A DNA stretch of 64,000 bases from Irpex lacteus (lineage: Eukaryota > Basidiomycota > Agaricomycetes > Polyporales > Irpicaceae), in contig MQVO02000015.1 in assembly GCA_001986395.2 (NCBI GenBank), positions 496,001-560,000 of the forward strand, read 5' to 3'. The notes beneath the pieces are model-generated. The model was not told where the DNA came from, searched no databases, and saw only the letters and a program-made list of their open reading frames with translations. This document shows positions 23,042 through 35,808 of the stretch, one piece after another. Position numbers and translations under genes: made by a program. The stretch's first letter is position 1, and each line of letters opens with the position of its first letter.

Positions 23042-24243
23042 GGGCCGCTGAATTGGGAGGGGTGGGATGGATCATCGGTCGGAGTTGGCTGTGCGAGAGA
23101 GTTTAGCTAGCGGCGCCACTATCAATCTCCATGCACGTCCCGACGACAAATGAGATGCACCGAATGACACGAAGCAAGTACACGCTCCGAGCATTGTCTT
23201 GAAGATATTCTTGGGTAGTCGTAGATGCCTCACTTGGTGGGCACAGGCTCCAGACTCTAGAGATCCCTCGAAGAATGATATGGGTAACGTCTTAGCCAAA
23301 TAGGATATGGAGCAGTAGGGTTTCGCATGAGAATACCGTTCTGTCGTACTACCTATGAGTATAGTAGGCGCGATGAGTGTTTGATGGGGGCAGTGCATTG
23401 TATCCATACCATATAATACCGGACTCTGAAGGCGGAGCGACGAAGGAGTTTGATGCGTTACTTGCAAGTTGTTATGACCCCATGCTGCTTGCTATACTGG
23501 GTGTGAGAGCGAGTTGCATTTGCACTTGAATATTCGCAGTGAGCTGAAGATGAAAGTCCCACGACAAACCAAAACACCTACTATTTTCACGCGTTGACGC
23601 GGAGGAAGATAGGATAGGTAGATCTCGATCTTCGCTCACTTGAAAAGGGCAATCGGCCCTGCGTGCGTCTCTTGTCTTCGCCTTCCACCACCATCGCAAT
23701 TCTTGATCCACGTAATGCGAAGAGAAATGTAACTCGTGAGAGGACGTGGCCCCTTCAGGCGGACAGATGTTGCACATGACCGCGGATGTCCTGTTCCAGT
23801 GGTTCAGCTGCACATTACAGGTGAGAGAATCTGGATCAGTTCTGTCAGGCGTTCGTGTCGACATGGCGATGAGCTGGCGACAGAGGTGCGTGTCTGATTC
23901 ATTACGTTCACTTTGAGCATGGCTTGCTGAACCCCTGATGAAACGACGCCCATAGAGTACGGCCGACACTCAGGTCAGCGGCTTACACAGCGTCTGCAAA
24001 GGAACAGTGTACTCAGCAAGCGCGGAGTGCACGAGGCCCGAGACTACATCCAATCGGCCTTGGCTCTGACTCTCTTCCTTAGAGCCATAGCCTGCTCGGT
24101 ACTAACCTCTGCCTAGCGGGCCTACCTCTCGACACCGGCTCCCCTTCCCAGGTTCCTGCTCTTTAGATCAGTCATTACACCTTGCTCTGCAGTACAACTA
24201 CTTCGACTGTCAGTTCCTTCAACCCCCACCGATTAGCAGATGC
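23042..24243. other. Intergenic, weak minus-strand frames only
   Basis: Minus-strand frames at 23472-23969 (165 codons) and 23072-23467 (131 codons) are long, but have no recognised motif. They lie where the promoter and 5' UTR of the next gene would be expected. I do not call them genes. Confidence 0.35.
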
Positions 24244-27200
24244 ATGGCCAGTGCTCCACTGATATTCGCCGACAACAACGACAGCAACTTTGTTATCAAT
24301 CTTGACGATAGTTCCCCCACGATTGCCTACTCACCTTTCGCTGACACCTTTGCTGCACCGAATCTCACGGGCGGATGGAACCCGTATTACTCCGGATCGG
24401 GGTTTGCAAACAGCCCACAGCAAGACGGGGGTTCGACATTCCATGTAACTTCAGCGGATGGCGCGTCTTTAAGCATTCGATGGAATGGTAAGTAATCGTA
24501 GTAAAGGAAACCTCGTGCATCACACGCGTTCAGGAAGCGTAGTATTGGTCCTTCGCCCACGTATTATCGGGGTCCATGAAAGCCTATTTCACTTTGCATA
24601 GCAATGCAAGTGCCCAGTACGACGTATACTGTGCTCAGTTCTTGCGTCGCACTCTCACCAGAATCCAGTGGCTCACACGCTCTTGCCTCACAGGTACCGC
24701 AGCCACCTTGCATGGATTTTTCGATACGTCCCAAGCCGCCTTCCCTTCTTCTGTCTCTTACTCGGTGTCGCTTGACGGTGTGCCCACGACAAACTATGTG
24801 TCTTCCTTTACACCAGATCCGAATTCTGAGGACAACGTGCTTGCTGCGTTTACCAACCTAACCAACCAAGAACATTCGATTGAGCTTGCGTTACACGCAG
24901 CTGGCGATGCGGTCGTCGACGGGTCCAATATTCTCTTGCGGTTCGATCGGGCGGTCCTGCAGAGCGAACCTCCTTCGTCCGCGCCCAAACAGTGAGTGGA
25001 GAACTTACATGGGCAAATTTGATGGCATGTTTCATGAGCTCTTGTGACGTCTGTCTGCGCACACTCTCAGTTCTTCCGCTCGGTGACGAGATTTGTTTGA
25101 ATTTCCAATCTTGCCATTGCTATCGTCACCGCCCCCTCCTATCTTCGTGTGCATCGATCAATTCAGCAAAATTAACTGAACCGACACGCACGCAGGTACA
25201 CCACTCAACCAGTCACCATTGTTACCCTCCCGGATGATCTCATAGCGTTCCATGGACAATGGTCTTTTGACTCGCAATTGATCCCAGGTCAGAGCGTTGC
25301 TTTCCACACAAGTACACACTCTGGGGATAGTGCGTCTCTGCTGTTCAACGGTGAGCATGCTAAACATGTTGCCGGCGGCATCCCATACTGACATTGATCA
25401 TTTTTGGGACTTGCTAACTACCAACTGCTAAACGCCCCCGATTGTTTTGATCGGGTCGTGCGTAGGTACGGCGGTATTATTGTCAGGGCTTACGACACCG
25501 CTTTCCGGCTCGTACAATATATCATTGGACGGCACACGTCCGCCCACGACTTTTTCCGCTCGCTCATCCTTCAACGCCTCCGCTCCTACTGTGTTGTTTT
25601 ACGCCACAGGACTCGATCCGACCATCGTTCACGAGTTGCAAGTCGTGAACATCGGGGCGTCGAGCGAAGACGGAGGCTCGCTTCTCGTACTTGGGTCTGT
25701 GAATGTCACTACAACCGGCACACAGAACGGTGGTGGGTGAGTGCCTATGTACTGTGACTGACACTCAGTTCATGCTCACACGACCACGTCTCTCTTCGCA
25801 GTACAACGCCTGTAGCATCAATGTCCTCTCGACTTCCGCGCGGCACAATAGCTGCAATAGTAATCGGAGTGGCCGTCGTGGTCATCGCCTTTGCTGCTTT
25901 CTCCGTCGTCTACTTCCGTAGAAGACGCCGAGAGGCCCGCCGCAAGCAGTCTTTCATCGTCAACCCGAGATTTCGTCGGAGGTTCTCCTCATTTCTCTCA
26001 CGGCCTCATCCCCCGCAAGACAGCGAGAAAGCCAGCCAAGCTGCTGACGATCATGCAGATGCTTCTCATGATGATGTCCTTGAGATCTCAGCTCACAAGG
26101 ACGATGAAAGCGATGATGAGGACAACGATCTTCAGGGTCTGGATGTTGATCAGGACGGGCGGATCCGCCATGGGTCTCAAAACTCGGACGGCAGCTACGC
26201 CATTAACCTCCCCGAACTCCCCAGGCCTGGTTCCGGACACGTGCATCTACGCTCGAGTGGTGAATCACCTTCACCCACTCATCGCTATTCAGACCTGCAA
26301 CCTAGCAACACCGTGGGCGCGCCGTCATCCCCGCTCCCGTTCTCTTCTCCACTTCGTAGTCCGAAGCCCAAAGGGCCTCGTGAGAGGCGCGCCGTCATCT
26401 CCTCGCATGGCAGGGATTCCAGTCGAGGAATACTCCTGAAGGAAATGTACCCACCAGCTGCTGATGTCCCGACGGATGTGAACACGAATGACAGTCTCTG
26501 GCCAGGCATGTTACCGCAACCCAACGTGTCACCATTACGAGTGAACTTTGAGGACGAACTCTCCCACGATGGTGAACGAAGACGAGAAACGAGGCATCGA
26601 AGTGATGTGACAGGTATATCCCTCCCCAGTTCTCTCAGGCAAGCTCTTCTGGGTCATATACGACCCTCACGCAGCCGGGACGTGTCTCCAGCGAAGCCTT
26701 CTCCTACAGACCCACGCCGATACTCTTTCTTGGACTTGGAGTCCAGTAGCGCTTCCACCAGCTCACCAAGTAACAGACAGTCACGAGCGCCCTCGACGCG
26801 TAGCTCGATAAGGACGAGAAGTAACCAGGAAAGTAGCGACAGCGCTCCGAGTGATTCTGTGCCACCCGTACCGCGAGATCCTCGTGTCTCGATGGGCTTG
26901 TCGATGACTATGGCTGGTGGCCCTACTTCAAGTCGACCGTCTCAGTCTCCTGCGATCTCTCTCCAAGCTGTCTCTCTGTCACCTATCACGATTCCCGACC
27001 AACCGTTACCCCAGCATCCCGACGCCCCTGCAGGTATACATCCCATGATGGCCGAGCTTCCTTCACCCACTGATTCTATCCCTATGACCGTCTCCGATAT
27101 CCACTTCCGACACTCTGTGCACTCGTCCTCTGAACACATCTCCGAGTCTCGCAGAACAAGTCACAGAATGAGCAACTCCCAGCGCGTGCACCCTCCCTTG

Positions 27201-27401
27201 CCAAACTCCTCGACATCTGCTCCTCAGCAGGCGGAAGAACGACCTTACATCGTGCAGAGGATTCTGGGGCTTCCGACGGCCTCAGGGCCAAGTACGCCGT
27301 TCGGCAGCCCGACTGCTCCCGGCTTCACGTCACGATGGAGTAGAGGACGAGGTAGTAGCAGTGGGCCGACACATCTCAGACCTCGGACAGGGCCTCCATG
27401 A
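24244..27401 (+). CDS. Single-pass transmembrane surface protein with duplicated beta-rich ectodomain
   Basis: Exon 1 (24244-about 24486) starts MASAPLIFADNNDSNFVINL and contains a GGSTFHVTSADGASLSIRWNG repeat unit. Later exons carry TAATLHGFFDT...SYSVSLDGVPTTNY and a second copy: SGDSASLLFNG, TAVLLSGLTTPLSGSYNISL DG. This is the 'ATF.F.GT.V.LYG...Y.V.LDG' beta-sandwich pattern common in agaricomycete membrane proteins. The last large exon (from about 25801) has a TM helix, TIAAIVIGVAVVVIAFAAFS, a stop-transfer stretch RRRRREARRK, and a roughly 500-residue Ser/Pro-rich disordered cytoplasmic tail ending GRGSSSGPTHLRPRTGPP. No cleavable signal peptide is obvious at the first Met, so an upstream exon may be missing. 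The likely role is a wall- or surface-associated sensor or adhesion protein; this is inference. Confidence 0.68.
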
Positions 27402-27787
27402 CAGAGCCTTTCAACATAGTTAGTCGTAGTTTAAGCATCCTACTTCCATCTCATTCCGTTCATTTGTGCATGTCCATTGTCCACCGTCCGTGTTGTTCGT
27501 TGTCGCCCTCTCATCGGACAGTTGTACTGTACTGTAGTTTACCTCACCCTTGCTTAACATGGACCGTCAGTCACATAAGTATACCCTGTCGTTCTCGCAT
27601 GCATTTCGCACAATATACACATGTTTTCATCGTGATTGCACGTTCGCGACATGGCATTTAGTGCCTCGTCCGATGCCGTCTCACAAACGAACACGTTGCA
27701 ACGGCTGTGAGCGAGTCTGCCGAGAACAATGCATGATCAACTCCCAACACGCCAGTGCACGTGGCTGTCTATGGTATATTTATCCAA
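27402..27787. other. Convergent intergenic region, no gene seen
   Basis: 3' flanks of the membrane protein gene and VPS53. T-rich after 27401; nothing else is supported. Confidence 0.5.
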
Positions 27788-30700
27788 TCACATCACCGTA
27801 TCTCTGCGCACAGCGAAACTAACAAATCGTCTCAAGTCCGTAAATTTCGACACGGGCTCGGCTCTGGAGGCATCTGCTTGGGTAGGTGTACCTGGCGGAG
27901 GTGAGGCAAGGGCGGACAGGATCCCATCTCCTCCGACTCCTGACAGAAGATTGACACGACTTCCTCCGGGGCTACCAACAGTCGAGGTTTGACCTGGGTC
28001 CATATCCAAGGACGACAAGAATGACGTGCTCTCGAGTTCAGGCTTGGTGCTGGTGACGGTCAAGAAGGTATCTTGGAGATCGCCTTGCTGTGCTTTGGGT
28101 GTACCCTTGAGATCGAGAATCTAGGAGAGCAGTTGAGCAATATCATTCGCAGCAAGGAGCTGAGTTATTACCTTTTGGAAGTTTGAGAACGACAAGTCGC
28201 CAATCATAGCAGTATAACTGAGAATGAAGACCTCCGCAGGATCCTGAAAGTACATGAGGCCACCAATATCATACTGCAGCACAAGATCACGCACCGCCGG
28301 AGTAACAATGACTTTGAGAAGCTTCTCAAGTCTCTGTGTGTGGTTGTTGACACTGCGAGTATAGCTGGATTCCTCGGTTAGTAAGAACAAAAATCTGCAA
28401 AACGCGAGATTGTCGATTACCTTTGTGGCGGTTCGGCATCTCCAGGAAGTCTCAGGAGACAAGCTTTCACAACTTGTAGATCCAGAAGAAGCTAATTTGC
28501 AAAATTCAGCGATAGATCAACTTCTGACCGATCAAACTAACCTGCTCAGCACCGATTTCCTTCACAGGCCTACTCTTCACTAGTGCATTAGTGAATTTGG
28601 CTATCACAAGACTAATGTCGACTCTTAGTATGCAAGAAGAGCTTTGGCAATAATGAAATTGCGCACCTTGCCGCTTTATCGAGGTAGTTCCTGAAATATT
28701 TCTTTTGCTCTATGAGTGGCCTTATCGCATCTGTTACCTGTTCCACGCCTTTGACAATCTCATCGACGTAAGGTGATGGTCCGCTGACGGCATCAAGCAG
28801 ACTCCAGACAGTCCTCGACATAGCGTTGAAGCCAGCTTCGCACGCGCTTTCCAGTTCCTTGAGAAGCACCAGAATGGCAGACGAAATTGCGCTGAAGATA
28901 ATCCATCACAAGTCAACGATGATTCGCGGGAAGTGTTTGAGTCATTTCCACATACCTGACGAAGAGATCGCACTCTTCTTGAAAAGAGACCCTTGATTTG
29001 AATTCATCGTTGACCTTCTCGCGAATCTTTTCCTCAAGCTGCACAACATGGAGTAGTTAAGAAACAATCATGCATTTAGTGACATTCACACTCACTTCGA
29101 GAGCAGTAGTATGGCAATAATCAGCGGTATTAATGAGAACTGATGCATTCCTGAGCTCGTGGACATCAACACGAGTATCAGTAGACCGACGGATCTGGAA
29201 CGTTGGGCTATGTCACCATCAGTAGTGATTCCATGTGCGCCACATTAAAGCGTACCGTTTCATGCTAGCAACTAAGACGTCCTCTACGTATTAGGCCCAT
29301 CGTCAGATACATCGTGCTTAGCAATACCGAAAGAAGATTAACAGACCTGCATAGATGCGGAGCCATTTCTTGTGTAATTGACACAGATCAAAGAGTGGCT
29401 GTCCGGTAAATAGCTTGGCACATTGCTCCAGGTTTTGAGCATAGAAGTAGAATAACTCTGTAGAGCTGGGCAGAACTGCGGATTGTGGCTGTTCGCCATC
29501 TTGTGAGGTCCGTGGCGTCGCTGCCTCAAGAGATGATCGTGACTTGGGTCCCCGGTACTGCGACAACATGCCCTGCAACGCTCTGATGGGGTGTGCTTAG
29601 GGTGAGAACATGTGAAAACATAAGTTAATTGCGCACGCACTTGTCTTGTGCCTGGATGAAAACACCCATGTGGGGCTCGAATGCGGAAGATATGGTCCGA
29701 CCTGGCCTGGTCGCGTTGGTTGGTTGAGTCGCTTTGAGGATGTCAGGAAGCTTTGGAGAAAATCAGTGATACCCAAGTCACAGAAACTCCTCGAATCTTA
29801 CTGGAGTCGCATACTTCTTCACGATAGAAGATTCAAAATCAAGGACCTCTTGTAGGGACTCTAAGAGTTGTTTGATGGTTAAATTTGATCCAGCCTTTGA
29901 TAACAGCACTGTTAAATCGTCTCTACCGCAAAGTGAGTGGATGTGGCACTTGTAAACCTCTTCCACATACCGAGTGATCTCGACAAATTTGGTCGTCAAG
30001 TACCATCCTACTTGCCAGTCACCAGGAAACACTCGCCCAGTTTCTGTCTCGTGGGTCTGCAAGGACCTTCGGAACCAAGCAAACCGTGTAGTGATATTGT
30101 CCAGTTGGCCCGCTTCGTCTGTAGCTTTGAATATACGCCTATACTCTTTGAGTTCCAGTGCTACATAACGGTCCACAAACTGAGTGCGTATCTCAGGTCC
30201 TAATACATCCACGACTTGACACGCTGCCGCCATGGTGGAAGGCTTGATGGGCTTAGTGGGGTCTTGTGCGTAACTATGAGAGTAAGATATCTAAACGTCA
30301 TACTTTCGACCAGGTGTCATGAAGCAATCGACGTACAACTTGTCCCAGTCTGCGTCAATCTTAGTGCGAACTTCAGATTGAATTTCCTGCACTCTTCGCC
30401 ATATCTGAGATATCCTCTGAACGGCGTTATACGGTCTGAAAGAGTTCGAGATCCCTTTGACGGCCTGTGGGAAATAGTGGTCAGGGGATTCTAGCTAGGA
30501 ACTGAGTTCTCTTACGGCAAGTGTTTGAGCAATGTCTGAGTATTTGTTCTCAGCCACTTGCTCTTCTAATTGCCCTAAGGCATTGACTGGAATAGGTTCA
30601 GCCAACTGACAAGGCTCTGCACGTGTACGTCCTCGGACACGACGTACCAAGCATCTGGAGCCTTTTCAGCGTGGTCATACTCAGAATGAGATTCTTCTTC

Positions 30701-31229
30701 GCAAGGTCCAACATCTGAATCTCCTTGGTTATATTTCTCACTACCGCCTCAGATTCGGTAGCCTTCTCACGAATGCGCGACATTTGTCCCAGTAAGTCCT
30801 GGAGCCACATACCCATGAGCCCAGACGTTACATCGAAGCAGCATCAAGAACGCAACTCACCGAAATCATCTCCTGTATCAACTGCATTCTACTTGGATCT
30901 TGCTCCTTCCGTAGTTCCTCCTGTAACGCCTTGATTTCCTGCTGCAGGTCTCGCTCGTTCTGTGCGAGCCGAGTTTGCACAGTCTCAAGTTGCCCGAGCG
31001 ACTCCTCTATAGATGCGTCAGTGCGCTGGCTAAGTTCATCCACTGCTGACACACCATTTGGAAAGATACCGTTCAGAATCCCGACAGGATTGAAGTCGTC
31101 AGACAGGTCGTCCAACGGGTCAGCGTCAGGCCCAGCATGAATGTCCAATATTCGTTGGATGGATAGAATTAGTTCGTGAGGGAGCGTGTCGTCCTTCCGT
31201 GACATAAAGGATCCTTCTCCTGAAGACAT
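27788..31229 (-). CDS. VPS53: GARP complex subunit VPS53
   Basis: Tether subunit for endosome-to-trans-Golgi retrograde traffic. The N-terminal exon (start 31229) contains DDFNPVGILNGIFPNGVSAV DELSQRTDASIEESLGQLE, the classic Vps53 opening (FNP..YLN.LFP...SL..ID). The coiled coil QQEIKALQEELRKEQDPSRM follows and, after an intron, DLLGQMSRIREKATESEAVV RNITKEIQMLDLAKKNLILS MTTLKRLQML, which matches the Vps53 core closely. Downstream exons include KGISNSFRPYNAVQRISQIW and KVVVDVLGPEIRTQFVDRYV-type segments. The C-terminal exons have RLEKLLKVIVTPAVRDLVLQ YDIGGLMYFQDPAEVFILSY and a Ser/Pro/Gly-rich tail that ends at TGA 27788. More than ten short introns. The 143-bp divergent spacer to prefoldin 4 probably serves both genes. 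Confidence 0.9.
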
Positions 31230-31372
31230 GGTGGTTCAATGGTAGGTAGAATTAACATAAGCAATCGCACTGTGACGTGCCGCTGTCGGTGTAAGAGGTA
31301 AGTTATATGGGCGCTTCGTCTGGTTTGGTTCTTCGAAGTCCACCACCACCACCATCTCGTTATTGGCCCAAT

Positions 31373-31982
31373 ATGCGAATGGTAAGTCATCATGACAATG
31401 TCCAGCTACTATCTAACAAACTTGTAAGATAGCGCAAGAAGACGAAAACGATAACAATGCCGAGGTGAACTGGGGTACGTTTATGTCATATCTCGGCGCA
31501 CTGCCAAGTACCGACTCTTCATTTGTTTGTAGAGGACCAGCAGCGCATAAATACGTTCTCGAAGCTTAATACCAGGTTCAGAAGCATAGAAGAGAAGATA
31601 GAAGGCCTGAAGGTGAGGAACGCGACTAGTATATCGCAGCTATCACTCAGCGTACGCGACTGGTTTCAGCAAGAGAAGGAAGCACTAGATGACCTGAACA
31701 TGGAGCTTGAGCTCGCAGATGAGGACGCACCTGTGCTGTACGTGGTCATCACTTCGTACATTCAACTTGTCTCACAAATGGTTTTCCAGATATCGTATTG
31801 GTGAAGCCTGGGTGCACCTTCCGCATGCACGTGCTTTGAAAAAGCTGGAGAAAGACCAAGCCTCCCTTGATAAAGAGCTATCAAAACTAAAGGACCAGGC
31901 GGAGGAATGCGAGAAAGAGATGAAGGGATTGAAAGTCATTCTGTACGCAAAATTCGGCAAGGCGATCAACTTGGACGAATGA
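31373..31982 (+). CDS. GIM3: Prefoldin subunit 4
   Basis: Beta-type subunit of the hexameric prefoldin chaperone that hands nascent actin and tubulin to the CCT chaperonin in the cytosol. Four exons: 31373-31381, 31429-31474, 31533-31737 and 31790-31982. The product reads MRMIAQEDENDNNAEVNW, EDQQRINTFSKLNTRFRSIE EKIEGLKV, LELADEDAPVLYRIGEAWVH LP and ALKKLEKDQASLDKELSKLK. The opening 'EV.WEDQ..IN.FSKLN.R' and the 'Y.IG.AFVHLP' hairpin are the hallmarks of PFD4. The N- and C-terminal coiled coils flank the beta hairpin as expected, with a total length near 150 residues. The 9-nt first exon is unusual but its splice frame holds. Confidence 0.93.
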
Positions 31983-32104
31983 GCAAATCGGGGCCAATCC
32001 GTGATTATAATATGACCATACAGCGACGGTGATGTACATGTGTATACTATTCTACAAGTTACGATGCAAGACATACAATTCCAAGACATTTAAAACGGAC
32101 AAGA

Positions 32105-35100
32105 TCACTGGATTTCACTGTGATCCACATTAATCATGTGCATAAGATCCTTGTCAGGTTGCTTTGCATCCTCGTTCACGAACACCATCAAACGCTCGAA
32201 GACTTCCGTCCTCTGTTTGAACCGAACCTCTGACACAGTCTTGCCGCCATTGACTGATCGTTCGATCGGGTCTTCCGCTAAAGCCAGTAATGGCGCTTGA
32301 GATGGAGTATCGCTTGTACCAGACTCTGGCAGAGGTACAACACGTCGAACTGGAGAGCTTGACGCAGTCATTGGGTCATCTTCTGGCTCTAGTCTGTCAA
32401 CAGTAGACTCGTCTCGAGCGCGCTTTTTCGATGTCGGGGGAGCAAGAAGGTGAGACAGGAGGGCGCGGAAAACCCCAGCTTCTTCCGTGTCGCTGTGATT
32501 TACTACCGCAGAGACTTCTGTCTGGAGATATGCCAACGCCTTTAAAGGATTCGAGTCCTCGCATAGTTCTCGGAATCTGACAGTATATTTAGTGGCAGAT
32601 GGATGCACGTTATTCTTTGAATACTTACTGTTGCTGCCTGAGTATGAACTTTGCACGACGTATGATATCGTCCGAAGATGGACTATGCAGAGATTGTCTA
32701 AGCAGGAGTATGAATGCTTCATATGAGCACTTACCGTATCAGAGTCATCTTCCAGAAATCATCGAGCCGGGCATCCTTTCCCTCGCCCGAATCTTTCATA
32801 GCCTCATCGGCTGTCTCAGACTCCTCAGACCTTCCCCTTGGGGCCGAATCAGGATCACGAGGCAAAGGATTCCCATCTTCGTCGAATTCTCCTTCCAATC
32901 GTGCATTGCCTCCATGCATATAGACCACTTTTGTTAGAGGGTCGTACACCACTTGGTGGGCGTATCTTGCGACTGGAATATTCGCTGCCGACGGAGACTG
33001 GGACTCAGCTGGCAGCATTTTGATCCATTTCCCGGGACGTTCTGGTCGCTCGTACCGGTATATCCAGTAGGGAGAGTCGATGTTCAAGGCGGTTGCGGAG
33101 GCAGGGCGATGACGGGTAAGTCCACAGAACCTGAACCACGACAGAATCACTTCAGAGTCAGAAAAGGGAATTGGGGTTGATATACGTACAGGTATATTTC
33201 GCGGAGATGAGGATCGATAACCGCTCTCTGCGTGAAGCAGGCATCCGGCCCACCGGCAGTGGTAAAGTTGTGGTACAGCTCCGTGATTGTATTTGTGGGT
33301 ATGTGGTATGCGTACATGTCAGAGAGGTATTTTTCATCACGTTGGCCGCCGAAAACGAAAAGCGTCTGCGTCACGGAATCGAAGACCATCGAGTGCCCTT
33401 TTGGAGAAGATTGTTACTTCACAAATTCAGCACTGGGTCTAGAATTCGTGCTCACCATAGCGCGACGATATATGCTCAGCGACAGGGTCGCCGTCCGAAG
33501 AGCTGCAAAGCATATGTGAGACATTGCGTTTTACGCGAGCAGTATGTACTTACAATATTCCTTCCCATGTATTCCTCGCTATGTCGTAACTGAAGAAGCC
33601 GCTGTATTTCAAGGATTCCCAGTCTCCGTCAGCGACGCGTCCACCGAAGACGTACACCTTGCGGGCTTCTGAATCTACGACCATCTGATGGTCAAATATC
33701 AGGGGAGGTCCACCCACAGCCTGTATGCGTATTAGAAATCTAAGTCATTTACTCGAGAAAGCCAGAACGCCTACTGACCGAAGTATCGTTGCACACAATT
33801 TTCCATTGATCAGCGTCATGCCCCCGAGTATGGTAGCGGAACAGTTGAGCTGGATATCCTGGAAATATCGGTGTCGATTCACTTCTTGACGGGCTAGTGG
33901 CAGCAGGCAAAGCTCTCGAGATTGATGGACTGACAGGACTAACGGTCGGAGCCACGGTTCCACCCGCATGAGTTCCTTCTGCGGATTCTACGAGCGTGAC
34001 CTTCGCCTCACTCAATTGTCCGAATAGATAGATGTCCCCAGTGCTTGGATCAAACACCATCTTGTGGCAAGCTCTAGGCCCGGGTTTATTGGAACGTGGC
34101 TGTCCTGAGTAGTTGAGCACAGTCCACTTCTCCGACTTCATGTCGTACATCCAGAAGTCGTCCATATTTTTCTGCCCATTCCACCCGCCGTGCAAGTACA
34201 CCTTGCCTCCCTGTGAGTCTATGCACATTGCGTGGCCCCCACGAGGAGTGGGAGCATCACCGTCGGCGTCAACCGCATGAAGACGCGTCCACTGGGCGAA
34301 GGGTTGAGAAGCAAGAAGTGAAGAGGAGAATAAGGACAAGTCGGCTATAGAGTGGAGTAGTTCTTCACAGCGCGTGAAGTCTCCCTCTAGAACCAGTGAT
34401 TGATACAGGGAAGAGATTGTAGGGTGCTCCAGTTGTATGCCTGTTCGAGATAGTATATCGCGGAAAGGGCCTAACAAACGTTTCTGGCGGAGGTGCTTGA
34501 GTATGAGGCTATTGACTATACGCTCACGATACTGTAAGAGTGATGAGGTGAACCATAGCTTAACTGAGAGCGGTGTCTGCTTACTTCTTCATGTTTACGT
34601 TGAATCCTCTCCACGTAAGATTCGTCGTTTGTTCCATTGAGCTGAACAAACCAGATTGAAGTATGAAAGCTGTGTCCGTGTGCACTTAGTACATAATTCA
34701 GGTTTAGATGGGCTGAACAACTTGAACAATAAGGGAGGTGCGTACGAAAGTGGCTCAATCTTGATGTACCGAGTGGGAAATATGAGACCTGCTTCATTCA
34801 CGCTGCGGATCGTGAACGTCTCGGGTACTGGGTCGTTCTTAAGGCCTGCATGAAGCACTTCTGTCATATTATCCTCCCACTGGCCAACGTATAGCTTGAA
34901 TTCTTTCATGTTGCATGGATGCGCTGTTCATAACGTTTATGTGTATGGTCTGGCCAAGAGAGCGAGCAGATGGAAACATACGTTTGTGAAACTATCTTCT
35001 TTCAGTCACCTCTATGACATGTATACACCAGGAAGACGAACCTTTCCAAAGGTGATACTCTCTTATGAAATACGTACGCGTCAGTATTTTGTATGGAATG

Positions 35101-35318
35101 CGAGTGGCCGACGACTTACTGAGAACGGCCGGACTATCAAGGCGTAAAAGCATCCATTGCTTAGCATTCGTCGTTTGGTATGCCCCACTCCATCGACTGC
35201 TTTGGTCCTGAGGATTGTTAACCATTATATTCTCCGCTACATATCTCCCGCTGTGCTCTGAGCATCCCCCAATCGAGTACGACAGAGCAACAACCTTCGC
35301 ATTGCTGTCATGGGCCAT
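32105..35318 (-). CDS. Muskelin (kelch-repeat protein with discoidin-like N-domain)
   Basis: Start 35318 gives MAHDSNAKVVALSYSIGGCS EHSGRYVAENIMVNNPQDQS SRWSGA and KQWMLLRLDSPAVLS, the muskelin N-terminal (discoidin-like) domain. It continues with KEFKLYVGQWEDNMTEVLHA GLKNDPVPETF and IFPTRYIKIEPLSY. A LisH/CTLH-like stretch (HPTISSLYQSLVLEGDFTRC EELL) follows, then kelch repeats: TPRGGHAMCIDSQGGKVYLH GGWNGQKNMDDFWMYD and GPRACHKMVFDPSTGDIYLF, with further ones near 33700-32740. The C-terminal exon is helical (NPLKALAYLQTEVSAVVNH). Animal muskelin is a substrate-adaptor of the CTLH/GID E3 ubiquitin ligase; that role here is inferred from orthology. Many short introns. Convergent with prefoldin 4, 122 bp apart. 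Confidence 0.87.
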
Positions 35319-35808
35319 TCGTAGGTCGTATTGCCTTACTCGAAGAAAGCTGAGAGTAGATCGTGAGGATGAATGCCGCGTGCGGGGTTAACTGCTGCCA
35401 GTGGTTGATGGACAACTTGACATCACCCCAGTATAGCAAATCCCGACGTCCCCGCCCATTGCCTCATTTGGAGAGCTCATGCACGTGAATCTCGACTCTG
35501 AGCGCCTTCAGCACTTTGCCCGAGGCCCCGAGCCTCTGAGACGGCCGCGGCCGATCTCCACTTGTACCCTCTCTTCTACGTTGTGACCACCTCAAGCCTG
35601 ATAACGTCGTGCAAGCCCGACGAATTCTCCTGAAGTATTACATCCACCGTTAGCTGGTGGTGAACGGGGTCAACGGCATTGTACAAACCATAATTGGTGC
35701 CGTAACCGCAACCTAGTAACCGACTGTACTGAACTTACTTGGTTAGTGCAACTTTCGCGGGTTATAACCTAAATTTTGCGACTGACTTTACGGCTCAGAG
35801 CACCAAAT
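35319..35808. promoter_or_regulatory. Divergent intergenic region (muskelin / sphingosine-1-phosphate lyase)
   Basis: 490 bp between two divergent ATGs, so it must hold both promoters. No specific element could be identified with confidence. Confidence 0.4.

Noticed and set aside
23472..23969. 165-codon minus-strand open frame
   Set aside because: No motif, no splice context, and it occupies the presumed promoter/5' UTR of the membrane protein gene; likely chance.
15386..31229. COG2 and VPS53 as a trafficking gene cluster
   Set aside because: They are separated by unrelated genes and a gene-poor region; proximity is probably coincidental.
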